Origin: Helianthus annuus | Taxonomy: Eukaryota > Streptophyta > Magnoliopsida > Asterales > Asteraceae | Assembly (NCBI RefSeq): GCF_002127325.2 | Contig: NC_035435.2 | Span: 110,218,517-110,282,516, forward strand | Direction: 5' to 3' | Length of the DNA stretch: 64,000 nt | In this document: positions 47,636 to 61,103 of the stretch, one piece after another | Position numbering within the stretch: position 1 is the first letter of the stretch | Layout of the letters: every line of letters begins with the position of its first letter | Position numbers and translations under genes: made by a program | Notes under the pieces: generated by a model | Told to the model about the DNA's origin: nothing | Seen by the model: only the letters and a program-made list of their open reading frames with translations | Database searches by the model: none

Positions 47636-48648
47636 TATGTTCATATTAGAATACGTTTGCGTATGGTTAAAAGAATCCAATGAACAATGAACCAATGGGG
47701 TGGCGGTCAATTGACAAAAAAACCTTTAAAATACCTAAATTTGGGAGGAGAGGTCTTGGGTTTAAGTCCCACAGACGACAGAGATTAAAAAATATCGCCA
47801 TTAAAAAGAAGAATGCAACGAATGGAATAATATCATTACCATAATCATCTGGTTTGTAAAAGTGTCAAGAGTTGAAAAGGTAATTATACATATATTATAC
47901 ATATATAGCCAATGAATAGTGTTCTAAAATATTATAATAATATCTAGTCTTTTAATACTTTTATTATCTTTTTTTGGGTAAATGGGTTACCCCGGTGTTT
48001 TATTATCTTCTTTACTTTTAAGTAAAAATAGAAGCTAATGAATAATGTTTTAAATATTATAATAATATCTACTTTTTTTAATACTTTTAAGTAAAATAAA
48101 AGCCAATAAATAGTGTTCTAAACTATTATAATAATATCTAGTTTTTTAATACTTTTGTTATCTTCTTTACTTTTAAATAAAAATAGAAGCTAATGAATAG
48201 TGTTTTAAATATTATAATAATATATATAGTTTTTCTAATGATTTTATTATCTTCTTTACTTTTAACTTGGGTAAGTTTGTATCAACCGGTACTGGTATCA
48301 AAAATATCGGTACAGTAATCGGTACATGAAGGTAAAAATATAATGAATAAATGATTGTATGCCCATTCATTGCATTTTAAATTTATATCAAATAAGCTAT
48401 GCATACAGCATATGTAGATGTATCTATATCAGGTTTTGAACTCATCAATGCTTATAAAAAATATTGAATAAAACCTTATATGATACAATCAATAGAACAA
48501 TTTTATTACAAACAAACTCTTTTCTGAGAATATACCAGCATTTCATTCGATTATTTGTACTAGCCCATCTTCTCAATATGACCACTCCTTAAAACCAATG
48601 ATCCATTCATAAGACTAGTTTGATGAAACCAAGTTTACAAACTAAGCA
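47636..48648. other. Gene-free stretch with imperfect repeats
   Basis: A tRNA-like B-box string gggtttaagtccc sits near 47758. Four imperfect copies of a block follow from about 47908. A cluster of cggtac strings lies near 48288-48325. No credible gene. Confidence 0.5.
47908..48262. repeat. Four imperfect copies of an AT-rich block
   Basis: Units of the form gc(c/t)aatgaatagtgtt(c/t)taaa(a)tattataataatat, followed by tttaatactttt, begin near 47909, 48034, 48102 and 48189. Spacing is 68-125 bp. Confidence 0.75.
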
Positions 48649-48965
48649 TCAAAACAAACTGTTAACAATGAAACTTGGTTCTAGCAGTCGCATCCCGAGG
48701 CCCCCGAGGCCCTTGGTTGACTCGTGTTTCCACGTCAATGGTATCAGGCAGACATCTTCATAGAAAAGAGACACCAACGTGTTAGTGTAGTTACGGTTTT
48801 CATTTTTTGAAATACTGGGAGTTAAATTCGAAACGTACATTTCTTCCTCTTCGTTCTTCAACACGTTCTTGGCAATGACTTCAAAAGCCTCTTCAACATT
48901 AATTCCATCCTTTGCTGAGGTCTCAAATATTGGATATTGTTGCAAAATCAGATCCTTGAAAAAAC
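48649..48965 (-). pseudogene. Fragment of a Rab7/RABG3-type small GTPase gene (C-terminal part)
   Basis: The minus-strand frame reads YPIFETSAKDGINVEEAF, then IAKNVLKNEEEEMY, which is the G5 box (ETSAK) and last helix of plant Rab7-type GTPases that act in vacuolar trafficking. Further on, in another frame, LPDTIDV appears, matching the conserved tail. The piece between may be an old intron of about 80 bases or a frame break. The usual Cys-x-Cys prenylation end is not seen, and the N-terminal GTP-binding parts are missing. It looks like a captured or decayed gene fragment. Confidence 0.7.
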
Positions 48966-49297
48966 ACGCAAACACGATTTGAACGAACTTATTCTATCTT
49001 TTATTATTTATCAATGAAAGCACACAAAAGTACATCAGACCTAGCAATCTATTTATATTTAGACTCTTTATAATCCCAACCAAACTCAAACTCTATTTTA
49101 AACAATAAAATAACTAACTAGATAAACATCTAATTCTAATAAAAGACTCAAAATAATTCCACATGGTATTATCTCCTTCAATCTCATAATTTTTATTTAT
49201 ATTTTTTAATAATTATAATATATAAATATCACTTATCTTTATTCTTATCTAACTTCTAATAAATAATTTAATAAATGCCACATAATAACTTTTGATG
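48966..49297. other. AT-rich stretch, nothing recognised
   Basis: No frame, terminus or repeat of note was seen between the Rab fragment and the microsatellite. Confidence 0.5.
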
Positions 49298-49329
49298 ATT
49301 ACTATTATTATTATTATTATTATTATTAC

Positions 49330-49376
<47 letters not shown>
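49298..49376. repeat. (ATT)n microsatellite
   Basis: About 25 units of att with two interruptions (tac). Confidence 0.95.
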
Positions 49377-49377
49377 G

Positions 49378-49585
49378 AGTAAATTACCACAATCGTCCCT
49401 GAGGTTTAGGTCTGTTTGCCAGTTTCATCCAAAATTATTTTTTTTGCCAAATAGTCCTTCACCTTTGGCATTTTTTGTCATTTTCATCCAAACCACTAAC
49501 TTAGTTTACTTTTTCTATTAAGTTGAAGGATATTTGGATGAAACTGGCAAATATAAAACTTCAGGGATGATTTTCGCAATTTACT
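49378..49585. mobile_element. Small foldback/MITE-like element of 208 bp
   Basis: The left end agtaaattaccacaatcgtc and the right end (reverse complement agtaaattgcgaaaatcatc) are inverted repeats of about 55 bp, sharing ccctga(g/a)gttt and tttgccagtttcatccaaa further in. A clean target duplication is not visible. Confidence 0.7.
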
Positions 49586-49636
49586 TAAATTCTTTTTAAT
49601 TTTTTTATTTAATTAATTTTGTCATATATATATATA

Positions 49637-49659
<23 letters not shown>

Positions 49660-49673
<14 letters not shown>

Positions 49674-49959
49674 TTTCAGAACCATAAATATTTAAAAAAC
49701 TCGCGCATAACTCCTAATAAACAATCTTTTTATTTATATATTTTTATGTTTAGGATAATTTTATCATTTATAATGTGTATTTTTATGATTACATACATGT
49801 TAAGAGTAATTTTATCATTTTTTATGTATATGTAATTAGTTATGACACATATATATAATTTGGCTATTACATATATGTAAACTACTTTTAACATGTATGT
49901 AATCAAATAAATACATATAGTAGATGATCAAAAGATCCTAAATACACACACACACACAC

Positions 49960-49992
<33 letters not shown>

Positions 49993-50064
49993 ATGATAGT
50001 TTATTAGGAGTTTTGAAAGTTTTGTAATTATTTAGAGTTCTAAAACGAACCCAACCCTATATAT
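49660..50064. mobile_element. Second MITE-like element with terminal inverted repeats
   Basis: The left end tatatatagggtatttcaga and the right end (reverse complement tatatatagggttgggttcg) share inward agaac, taaat and aactcctaataaac. The TIR is about 65 bp and imperfect. The interior has (CA)n/(TA)n runs at about 49938-49992. Confidence 0.65.
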
Positions 50065-50225
50065 AACAGAATATACATGCAGTTCTTATAAAAATAATAG
50101 TTTTGTCACATAATTTTTTTAAATTTTCATTCAACCACTAACTCATTTATTTTTTTCTATTAAGGTTGAGGATCATTTAAATTTTATAAAGTAAGACAAA
50201 AAATAATTGCCAATTTTTTTATATA

Positions 50226-53184
50226 TGTCACACCCCCAAAATCCACCATGCGGAGTACCACCGCTTGGAGGCGTGACGTGACCAGGATCGAGCCACCAAT
50301 CATACTGAACAACGTATTTAAGTAAATCAAGCCAACCACAATACGATTGGTGACCAAAAGATAGTTAACCAAGTTTTAATTTAGATAGCAGAGGCATAAA
50401 CATAAAGTTCAAAACATAAGTTCGCAGTTCATATGTTTAAAGTCCGACACATAGGTTTAATAAGTTCATAATGATTTAAATATTAAACACTGGACATAAC
50501 TGTCCGTACACCACAACGACTCCATCCTCGTGCAAGCTCCAAGCAGTTAGCGACCTGTAAGACATGTAATAACGAGTCAACAACAAAGTTGAGTGAGTTC
50601 ACGTTTGGTTGTTTAGTTTTTAAGTTGTTTTCCGAAAACGTGGTTTGTCTTTCGTTGGCGTAATTGCCGTGGGGGTTACCCCTTAGTTGAAAGAAAGTTT
50701 TAACCAGTTCATTCTTTATTACCCATACCTTGTTCATGATTAGTGGGGGCTTCCCCATGTGAACTACTAGACCGTATGATATCGACTACTACGCAAGTAA
50801 GTTGTGCCCTACATCAGTGTCTATCATCACTGATGGTTTGCCATAGTCCATTAGAACACGCCCGTCAGACTAGCACGGTGTGAGGTTTGTTAAATCTAAT
50901 AGCGCTATTAACTAATGACCCGCTCGCCATTGGCCTCGGCGATTAAGTCGATATAAAATGAGGGACTTATGATAGAGTTTTGTCTAGTAAGTTTTAAGGT
51001 TGTTGTCCTACCCAAGGAGGACGAACGTACGTAGTTCTCCCAAAGAGAATACGTAGGTTAATACTGGCATCCTACCCAAGGAGGATGGCCGTACATATCC
51101 CACTTAAGTAAGATATGTAGATTCCGTTTTAATTCTTTAACCCATTCCCAAACCACCGAGAATCCCATGCCTTAGAAAGGGTGTGAACTCACCCCGGTTT
51201 GCTCGGTTAGATTCTCAAATACAGCTAACAGTCAAAGTCGGTCAATCACGTCCTAGTAGGATTACCACTTAGTTTATTAGCGACTTCAGATAAGCACAAA
51301 ATTCCTACACGCATCTAACACATAACATGCATCACTTTAACGGTTTATGCCCATATAAGCCTCCCATCTATTCCCCACTCATAAACAAACATACGACATT
51401 GCACGTAACACTTTTATCAACACATAACATGTTAGATCATTCACAGATAGCATACTCGACATTTAGACGCGCAAATTACAACTTATGTAGTTTCAGCTTA
51501 AATATTCAAAAGCGGGCTGTTTTTGGGGATTTTAATAAAATAGTTAACTTGTTCCAAAAACTCCCAAATTTTTACAGAAAGCCCTAAACGATCCAAATAT
51601 TATTGTGTAAAAATATCGGGATCCAATTCATCACCAATATCTTGTAAAAATTCATTTTCCGGACTGCAATCAGATTGATTATTTTCTTACTGCAGTCCAC
51701 GGAATAATTTACTAAAAATTCATTGTAAGTCCGATTTACGAAATTCCAGTGGGGTAATTACAAATACTTCAGTTGTCATCTACAGTACAATTTTCATAAT
51801 CTAACTCTATACAGAACTCACGTTATGACAGAAAACAAAACGCATATTTTCAGCAGAAAAATGCAGCTCTAGCTGCTGTTACGAAATGACACTTTAAAAA
51901 TAGTAAACGGAGTCCAAAAATTATGATTCCGGTGCCATTAGAACCGTATTTCCTAATATCACATCTTAGACTCAAAATATCAGTTTTTCGTTGAGTTTAT
52001 GACCTGTTTACAGCCAACTGAAGTTGGCTGTAAAACTTGGACAGATTCTGTTTTTAGTCTTTAGCTTTCTGGTTTGTGTTCGCTTGATTCCGTTAATCAT
52101 GTTTAGTGATCACAACAACATCAAACATCAATATTAACCAACAAATAATCAGAAAATCAACAAGAATCATAACAACACAAGATCTACATGATTTACACAC
52201 ATAACTTCTCTTTATCCACACTTTAACACATTATGTTCAAGACTTGTTCATGAGCTTTAAAGTTTCTTAACTTTTTATCATTTTAACATCTATTAACCAC
52301 TTAAATAACATAAAGAATGAACGGATCTAAGTTCTTATCACTAGCTCAAGGCTAGGGAAGTTCGAGTGTAGAAAAGTGATGGTTAATAGCGAATGGAGAA
52401 GGTCCTTCCGCTTCCGAGAGCACCAAGCTTCGTTGTATGACCCGTAGCACCTTCGAGTATGTAAGAAATGGTTGTATGGAGGTTGGATGGTGGCGATATG
52501 GTGGTGGTATGATGGCAGCCGAGAATGGGGATGGAGGGAGGAAGGGGAGCTTTGTTTGTTGTGTGTTTAGTGAAATGAAGTTGGTTAACTCTTATGCTAA
52601 TTTATAAACCAAGTAGTAACATAATCCATCATGTAATATGTCCCCAGGATATTCAACATATGGATTATAATAATCAAAGGAAATCATGTGGGAGTCCTTT
52701 TTTGTCTCCTAACCGGTTTGGGGGGGGGGGTTGGTCTAGTTGAAATGTAAAGGTAAGTTAACTTAGTTAACTAGAAGGTTAAGTGTCTAGTTAGTGTGTT
52801 AATTAATATAAGGTGTGTTAGGGTCTTCGGGGACCCTATCTAGTTCAGAAAAGTAAGAAGAATATGTTTGACAATATTTTTATGTTCTGGGTAAAGTCCG
52901 GTTGTTCGGTTCGATACTGTTCCGTTAAAATGCTTAATTAATCCGTATAGAGTCCTATATATATATATATATATATATATTTTTGCAACGTTATTAATTT
53001 TCAACCCTCAGGAAAGCATACCGGACGATTTAGTAACTTTTCTGTATACTGCTAGTGTGTTAACAAGCGCATGTAATATAACACAGAAATCAGAGAGCAG
53101 TTAAGTAATTCCACACAGTCGTCAAACACTTTAATTATCAATAATAAATTGTACGGGATACATGGGATTTTGAGGGTTGTCACA
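50226..53184 (-). repeat. 3' LTR of element C
   Basis: On the plus strand it begins TGTCACACCCCC and ends GGGTTGTCACA. The final 45 bp, read on the minus strand, are close to the end of the element B LTR (tccaagcggtggtactccgc), so B and C are related families. It contains a G run and a (TA)n run near 52723 and 52954. Confidence 0.92.
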
Positions 53185-53201
53185 TTCTCCCCTTGTTAAG
53201 A

Positions 53202-53323
53202 AAATTTCGTCCCGAAATTTAGCACGTGGTTACTGAGGAAGCTAGTTAAGTTGCGTTGTTTTCCTGATTTTCCTGGGGTGTCACATCATCCCCCCGTTGA
53301 TTTGGAATTTCATCCCGAAATTC
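53202..53323 (-). other. Two pre-PPT palindromes of element C
   Basis: AAATTTCGTCCCGAAATTT (53202-53220) and a variant ggaatttcatcccgaaattc (53304-53323) lie between the chromodomain end and the LTR. The second internal copy has the same pair near 61121 and 61223. Confidence 0.85.
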
Positions 53324-56300
53324 TGCAGTAGCTTCAGTCTCAGTAGTGGTTGTGTTTTTCTTATACAACTGGGGATACTTGAGTTTCATTTGGTCTTCTC
53401 GTTCCCAGGTATACTCTGGGCCACGACGGGAATTCCAACGAACTCGGACGAGAGGTATTCTGGTGTGCTTGATAATCTTAACGTCTTGATCCGTAATCTC
53501 TACTGGTTCCTCGACGAATCGCAGCTAGTCATCGATAGTGAGTTCCTTGAGAGGAACTATGAGGGTCTCGTCTGACAGACACTTCTTCAGATTTGACACG
53601 TGGAAAACATTGTGAACTCCGCTGAGTTCTTCAGGTAGATTCAACCAGTAGGCGACCTTGCCAATTCTCCCGGTGATTTCGAAGGGTCCAACGTATCGCG
53701 GGTTGAGTTTGCCTCGTTTGCCGAAATGAACTACACCCTTCCAAGGTGAGACTTTGAGTAGCACTCGATCCCCAAGCTGGAACTCGAGTGGCTTCCTTCG
53801 CTTATCGGCATAGCTTTTCTGACGGTTAGGAGCTGCCACCATGCGTTGTCGTATTTGATCAATCTTCTCGGTTGTATCTACTACGAGTTCTGGGCCAGTG
53901 ATTTGACTGTCACCAACTTCTGCCCAACAGAGAGGTGATCGGCACTTGCGTCCATACAATGCCTCGAACGGAGCGGCCTGGATGCTGGTGTGGTAGCTGT
54001 TGTTATATGAAAACTCCACTAACGGGAGATGCTTTTCCCAGCCGTTACCAAAATCGATTACACATGCCCTAAGCATGTCTTCAAGAGTTTGGATGGTGCG
54101 TTCTGATTGCCCATCCGTCTGTGGATGATAAGCGGTGCTCATATCTAATCGTGAGCCAAAAGACTTGTGCATAGCTTGCCACAGTTCAGAGGTGAAACGC
54201 GCGTCACGATTAGAAATGATGGAGGTTGGCACTCCGTGCCTTGATACCACTTCTTTTAAGTAGATGTCTGCTAGAGTAGAAAACTTATCCGTTTCTTTGA
54301 TAGGTAGAAAATGTGCAGACTTGGTCAGTCGATCCACGATCACCCAAATGGTATCATTTCCGCGTTGAGACCTGGGCATGCCAGTAACGAAATCCATGGA
54401 AATTTGCTCCCACTTCCATTTAGGTATCTCTGGTTGTTGGAGTGGGCCTGATGGTTTCTGGTATTCGACCTTGACCCTGGCACAAATCAAACATTTACTG
54501 ACGTAGGTTGCTATGCTGGCTTTCATACCAGGCCACCAGTATGTAGTCTTTAAGTCGTGGTACATCTTATCCGCACCAGGATGTACTGAATAACGAGACT
54601 TATGCGCTTCATCCATCACGAGCTTGCGTAAGTCTCCATACAGAGGAACCCAGATGTGTCCGTTAACATAGTAGGCGCCGTTTTCCTTTTGTTCTAGCCG
54701 TTGTCTTGATCCTCGTAGGGACTCAGCCCTGATGTTCTCAGCCTTTAATGCTTCAGCCTGAGCATCGCGAATCTGAGCGGGTAGGTTAGATTGGATGGTC
54801 AGCTGTAACGCACGTACACGCTTAGGTATGGTATCCTTTCGGCTGAGGGCGTCGGCCACAACATTGGCTTTGCCCGGATGATATTTGATAGCGCATTCAT
54901 AATCGTTCAAGAGCTCGACCCATCGGCGTTGTCGCATATTCAATTCCATTTGCTTGAAGATATGCTCGAAACTCCTGTGATCGGTGTAAATGGTGCACTC
55001 GGTACCGTACAGGTAATGTCTCCATATCTTAAGCGCGAAAACAACTGCTCCCAATTCCAGGTCATGCGTAGTGTAGTTCCTTTCGTGAACCTTAAGTTCC
55101 TTTCGTGTAGTTCCTTTCGTGAACCTTAACACGCAACCAAGTCCTTGGATGGAAGCGTCGCAGTAAACCACAAAATCATCTGTGCCTTCAGGCAATGAGA
55201 GGATGGGCGCGCTACAAAGTCTATCTTTCAAGTGCTGAAATGCTGATTCCTGTGCATCGCCCCAACGGTAGGTGACACCCTTCTGAGTCAGTGAAGTGAG
55301 AGGTTGTGCAATCTTGGAGACATCTTTGATGAATCTTCTGTAGTATCCTGCCAAACCCAAGAATTGGCGGATTTCTGTTGGTGTACGGGGTGCAGGCCAG
55401 TTCTTGATCGAGTCAACCTTGGATGGATCAACATGAATCCCATCCTTGTTCACCACATGGCCCATAAAATGGACTTCGCGAAGCCAGAAGTCACATTTCG
55501 AAAACTTGGCATACAGCTGCTCTTTACGAAGTAGTTCCTGAATAAGCCTCAGGTGTTGCTCGTGATCCTCCTGACTCTTAGAATAGATCTGGATGTCGTC
55601 GATGAAGACTATGACAAATTTATCCAAGTAAGGCTTGCACACTCGGTTCATGAGGTCCATGAAGACTGCAGGTGCATTCGTTAATCCAAAAGGCATAACC
55701 AGAAACTCATAATGGCCGTAACGAGTTCTGAATGCTGTCTTGGGGACGTCTTCCTCTCGGACTCTCAACTGATGGTAGCCCGATCTCAAATCAATCTTGG
55801 AATAGAAACTCGACCCTTGCAACTAGTCGAACAAGTCATCAAAGCGTGGAAGAGGATAACGATTCTTCACAGTCACCTTGTTGAGCTCGCGGAAGTCAAT
55901 ACACATCCTGAAGGTACCGTCTTTCTTCTTTACGAATAACACTGGAGCTCCCCATGGCGAAGAGCTAGGACATATGAATCCTTTTTCCAAGAGTTCTTGT
56001 AGTTGCGTAGACAGTTCTTCGAGTTCGGATGGGGCTAGACGATAAGGGGCTCGTGCTATGGGCGCTGCTCCAGGAGCTAGCTCGATTTGAAACTCAACTT
56101 GGCGATGAGGCGGGAGACCAGGTAATTCCTCAGGAAATACCTCGGGAAAGTCGCGTACAATAGGTATGTCTTCTATTTTCCTTTCTTCCACGGATGTGTC
56201 AGTAACGAGTGCCAAAATGGCAGTGTGGCCCTTTCGCAAACACTTCTGGGCCTTAAGGAAAGAGATAATGCCTACAACAGCACCACTCTTGTGGCCATGA

Positions 56301-57880
56301 ATCACGAGGGGTTCTTCACCAGAGTGAGGAATGCGGACGATTTTCTCCTTGCAAACAATCTCCGCTTGATGGTGAGATAGCCAATCCATCCCAATAACGA
56401 CGTCGAAACTACCCAGTGGGATACGAATAAGGTCGATAGAGAAGGCCTGACCAGCTAACACGAGGTTACAACCTTTGATTACGTGCGTGGCCTCGAGACT
56501 TTTACCGTTTGCTAGCTCTACTGTGTGTTTGGGGATCAAAAGTGTTGGAGTGCGCTTAAGCATTTGGCTAACTTTTAAGGACACATAACTAGTATCGGCA
56601 CCTGAATCAAATAACACAGTAACAAAGAAGTCGTCCAGAAGAAACTTACCCATTACAACGTTGGGATCGTTCCTTGCTTCTCCCTGACCAATCACGAACA
56701 CCCGTCCTTGGGCGCCATTGCCATTATTGTTACCTCCATTGTTGCCTCCGTTGTTGTTTCCATTGGGGTTCCCGTTTCTTTGGTTGTTGTTCTGGTTTTG
56801 GTTCAGCTGGGGGCAGTTCCTCTTAAAGTGGCCTTCAGCGCCACACTGAAAGCATCCTTTATTTCCTTGCTAATGCTGCTGCTGGTGGTTCTGTGGAGCT
56901 TGTTGTTGTTGTTGGAGATTCTGATTCACAGGACGTGGGCTCCTGTAATCTTTGGGTTCGTGACCCAGCTTGTGACATCTCTGACAACGACCCTTGTTGC
57001 ACTGGCCGCTGTGGTGCAAATTACATCGATTGCACTTAGGGTGATTTCCCTTGTACCCACCTTGACCTTGATTTCCAGATGACTGCTGACTGGGGCTCCT
57101 GTACTCATCTGTCTTTCGCTGCTGAGATTGAGCTGAAGCAGAACCCTTGCCCAGATTTCCATCCCACTTGCGCTTATTGTCGTTGGGAGCATCAGAAGTA
57201 GTGGCGCTAATTCGTTTGGGCAGTTTGTTCTGCTCAACTGCCTGATCAGTGAGACGATGAGCCAACTTGATGATTTGTTGTATAGTGCCAAGGTTAGCTG
57301 AGGTTATGTGGCTTTGAATTTCTGGCACCAAGCCCTTAAGGTACAGCTCAATGCGTTTGTTGGAAGGGTCCACCATAGTAGGGCACAAGATGGCTAGCTC
57401 ATTTGACCTCTTCGTGTATGCCTCAATCTCAGATCCCATCATTTTTAAATTGAAAAATTCCACCTCCAGCTTGTGGATGTCGTCACGACTGCAGTACTCT
57501 TCTCTAATCAGTTCTTTGAAACCGTTCCATGGGGTGGCATTAGCAACCGCCAACCCTAGCAGTTGAACCTGTGCTTTCCACCAGGTTAATGCAGCTCCTT
57601 CGAGTGTTCCAGTAGCATATTTCACCCTTCGATCTTCTGGGCATTCACACATCTCAAAAACAGACTCAAGCTTCTCGAACCAGTGAAGAAGGCCTACAAC
57701 ACCTTCTGTGCCACTGAAAGTGCTTGGTCGGCAATCCATGAAGGTTTTGAATGTGCACACAGGAGGCTGAGCATGTTGACCTCCTGCAGGGACAGCTGCG
57801 AGTGCCTCAGCAACTCGTTCATTGATCAAGGCCGTCAACTGGGCTTGAGTGAGGTTGATACGTCCTCTGCGCCCGCTCAT
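53290..57880 (-). pseudogene. Element C gag-pol polyprotein with three in-frame stops
   Basis: It starts MSGRRGRIN at 57880 (an upstream ATG at 57964 lies in leader sequence). Gag has KRCN/CNRCNLHHSGQC, CQRCHKLGH and a knuckle [14 protein letters not shown]. Then follow protease ([11 protein letters not shown] near 56610), RT ([11 protein letters not shown]), RNase H ([10 protein letters not shown]), integrase zinc finger and core ([27 protein letters not shown]) and a chromodomain-like end (VRWNSRRGPEYTWERED). Stops are TAG at 56872-56870, 55825-55823 and 53527-53525, all in one unbroken frame. In RNase H the usual [11 protein letters not shown] stretch is replaced by the product of a 34-bp local duplication at 55073-55129. 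Confidence 0.95.
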
Positions 57881-58166
57881 GATCTTTATAATGAAGCAAC
57901 ATAAGTGAGAATAGTGTCGCGCAAGTGCGTAAGTGTGGGACGACAGTAGAGAGTAAGCACACAAGGTTCAAGTAGCAGTTATCACGTTAACTAATGCACA
58001 TTGTAAACTATCGAACCGACAATATAACATAAATCATACCACCTATGGTGTCGAGTCTTGCACGTGGAGCGAAGCGTCGTTGTGGATCGTTGAGCACTGT
58101 ACAGGTTATAGTCTGGTTTTATCAAAAAGCTTTCCCCTTTTTAAAACCAAGTTCACTATAACCAAT

Positions 58167-58179
58167 GGCTCTGATACCA
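58167..58179 (-). other. Primer-binding site, initiator tRNA-Met type
   Basis: The minus strand reads TGGTATCAGAGCC, 3 bases inside the 5' LTR of element C. Confidence 0.9.
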
Positions 58180-58182
58180 ATC

Positions 58183-61103
58183 TGTCACACCCCAAAATCC
58201 ACCATGTGGAGTCCACCGCTTGGAGGCGTGACGTGACCAGGATCGAGCCACCAATCATACTGAACAACGTATTTAAGCACATCAAGCCAACCACAATACG
58301 ATTGGTGACCAAAAGCTAGTTAACCAAGTTTTAGTTTAGATAGCGGAGGCATAAACATAAAGTTCAAAACATAAGTTGACAGTTCATAAGTTTAAAGTCC
58401 GACACATAGGTTTAATAAGTTCATAATGATTTAAATATTAAACACTGGACATAACTGTCCGTACACCACAACGACTCCATCCTCGTGCAAGCTCCAAGCA
58501 GTTAGCGACCTATAAGGCATGTAACAACGAGTCAACAACAAAGTTGAGTGAGTTCACGTTTGGTTGTTTAGTTTTTAAGTTGTTTTCTGAAAACGTGGTT
58601 TGTCTTTCGTTGGCGTAATTGCCATGGGGGTTACCTCTGAGTTGAAAGAAAGTTTTAACCAGTTCATTCTTTATTACGCATACCCTGTTCATGATTAGTG
58701 GGGGCTTCCCCATGTGAACTACTAGACCGTATGATATCGACTACTACGCAAGTAAGTTGTGCCCTACATCAGTGTCTATCATCACTGATGGTTTGCCATA
58801 GTCCATTAGAACACACCCGTCCGACTGGAACGGTGTGAGGTTTGTTAAACCTAACAGCGCTATTAACTAATGACCTGCTCGCCATTGGCCTCGGCGATTA
58901 AGTCGATATAAAATGAGGGACTTATGATAGAGTTTTGTCTAGTAAGTTTTAAGGTTGTTGTCCTACCCAAGGAGGACGAACGTACGTAGTTCTCCCAAAG
59001 AGAATACGCAGGATTAATACTGGCATCCTACCCAAGGAGGATGGCCGTACATATCCCACTTAAGTAAGATATGTAGATTCCGTTTTAATTCTTTAACCCA
59101 TTCCCAAACCACCGGGAATCCCATGCCTTAGAAAAGGTGTGAACTCACCTCGGTTTGCTCGGTTAGATTCTCAAATACAGCTAACAGTCAAAGTCGGTCA
59201 ATCACGTCCTAGTAGGATTACCACTTAGTTTATTAGCGACTTCAGATAAGCACAAAATTCCTACACGCATCTAACACATAACATGCATCACTTTAACGGT
59301 TTATGCCCATATAAGCCTCCCATCTATTCCCCACTCATAAACAAACATACGACATTGCACGTAACACTTTTATCAACACATAACATGTTAGATCATTCAC
59401 AGATAGCATACTCGACATTTAGACGCGCAAATTACAACTTATGTAGTTTCAGCTTAAATATTCAAAAGCGGGCTGTTTTTGGGGATTTTAATAAAATAGT
59501 TAACTTGTTCCAAAATTCCCAAATTTTTACAAAAAGCCCTAAACGATCCAAATATTATTGTGTAAAAATCTCGGAATCCAATTCATCACCAATATCTTGT
59601 AAAAATTCATTTTCCGGACTGCAGTCCACGGAATAATTTACAAAAAATTCATTGTAAGTCCGATTTACGAAATTCCAGTGGGGTAATTACAAATACTTCA
59701 GTTGTCATCTACAGTACAATTTTCATAATCTAACTCTACACAGAAATCACGTTATGACAGAAAACAAAACGCATATTTTCAGCAGAAAAATGCAGCTCTA
59801 GCTGCTGTTACGAAATGACACTTTAAAAATAGTAAACGGTGTCCAAAAATTATGATTCCAGTGCCACTAGAACCGTATTTCCTAATATCACATCTTAGAC
59901 TCAAAATATCAGTTTTTCGTTGAGTTTATGACCTGTTTACAGCCAACTGAAGTTGGTTGTAAAACTTGGACAGATTCTGTTTTTAGTCTTTAGCTTTCTG
60001 GTTTGTGTTCGCTTGATTCCGTTAATCATGTTTAGTGATCACAACAACATCAAACATCAATATTAACCAACAAATCATCAGAAAATCAACAAGAATCATA
60101 ACAACACAAGATCTACATGATTTACACACATAACTTCTCTTTATCCACACTTTAACACATTATGTTCAAGACTTGTTCATGAGCTTTAAAGTTTCTTAAC
60201 TTTTTATCATTCTAACATCTATTAACCACTTAAATAACATAAAGAATAAACGGATCTAAGTTCTTACCACTAGCTCAAGGCTAGGGAAGTTCGAGTGTAG
60301 AAAAGTGATGGTTAATAGCGAATGGAGAAGGTCCTTCCGCTTCCGAGAGCACCAAGCTTCGTTGTATGACCCGTAGCACCTTTGAGTGTGTAAGAAATGG
60401 TTGTATGGAGGTTGGATGGTGGCGAGATGATGGTGGTATGATGGCAGCCGAGAATGGGGATGGAGGGAGGAAGGAGAGCTTTGTTTGTTGTGTGTTTAGT
60501 GAAATGAAGTTGGTTAACTCCTATGCTAATTTATAAACCAAGTAGTAACATAATCCATCATGTAATATGTCCCCAAGATATTCAACATATGGATTATAAT
60601 AATCAAAGGAAATCATGTGGGAGTCCTTCTTTGTCTCCTAACCGGTTTGGGGGGGGGGGGGGGTTGGTCTAGTTGAAATGTAAAGGTAAGTTAACTTAGT
60701 TAACTAGAAGGTTAAGTGTCTAGTTAGTGTGTTAATTAATATAAGGTGTGTTAGGGTCTTCGGGGACCCTAACTAGTTCAGAAAAGTAAGAACAATATGT
60801 TTGACAATATTTTTATGTTCTGGGTAAAGTCCGGTTGTTTGGTTCGATACTGTTCCATTAAAATGCTTAATTAATCCGTATAGAGTCCTATATATATATT
60901 TTTGCAACTATATTAATTTTCAACCCTCAGGAAAGCATACCGGACTGTTTAGTAACTTTTCTCTATACTGCTAGTGTGTTAAAAAGCGCATGTAATATAA
61001 CACAGAAATCAGAGAGCAGTTAAGTAATTCCACACAGTCGTCAAACACTTTAATTATCAATAATAAATTGTATGGGATACATGGGATTTTGAGGGTTGGC
61101 ACA
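58183..61103 (-). repeat. 5' LTR of element C, shared with the second copy
   Basis: It matches 50226-53184 with scattered changes, a 26-bp deletion near 59623 and a longer G run near 60648. It is flanked by the PBS on the left and the PPT of another copy on the right. Confidence 0.92.

Noticed and set aside
47697..47790. SINE or tRNA gene (B-box-like gggtttaagtccc)
   Set aside because: No convincing A box, no cloverleaf and no target duplication could be seen.
56708..57082. Plus-strand hydrophobic frame that could pass for a membrane protein
   Set aside because: It is the antisense of the Asn/Gln-rich gag region of element C.
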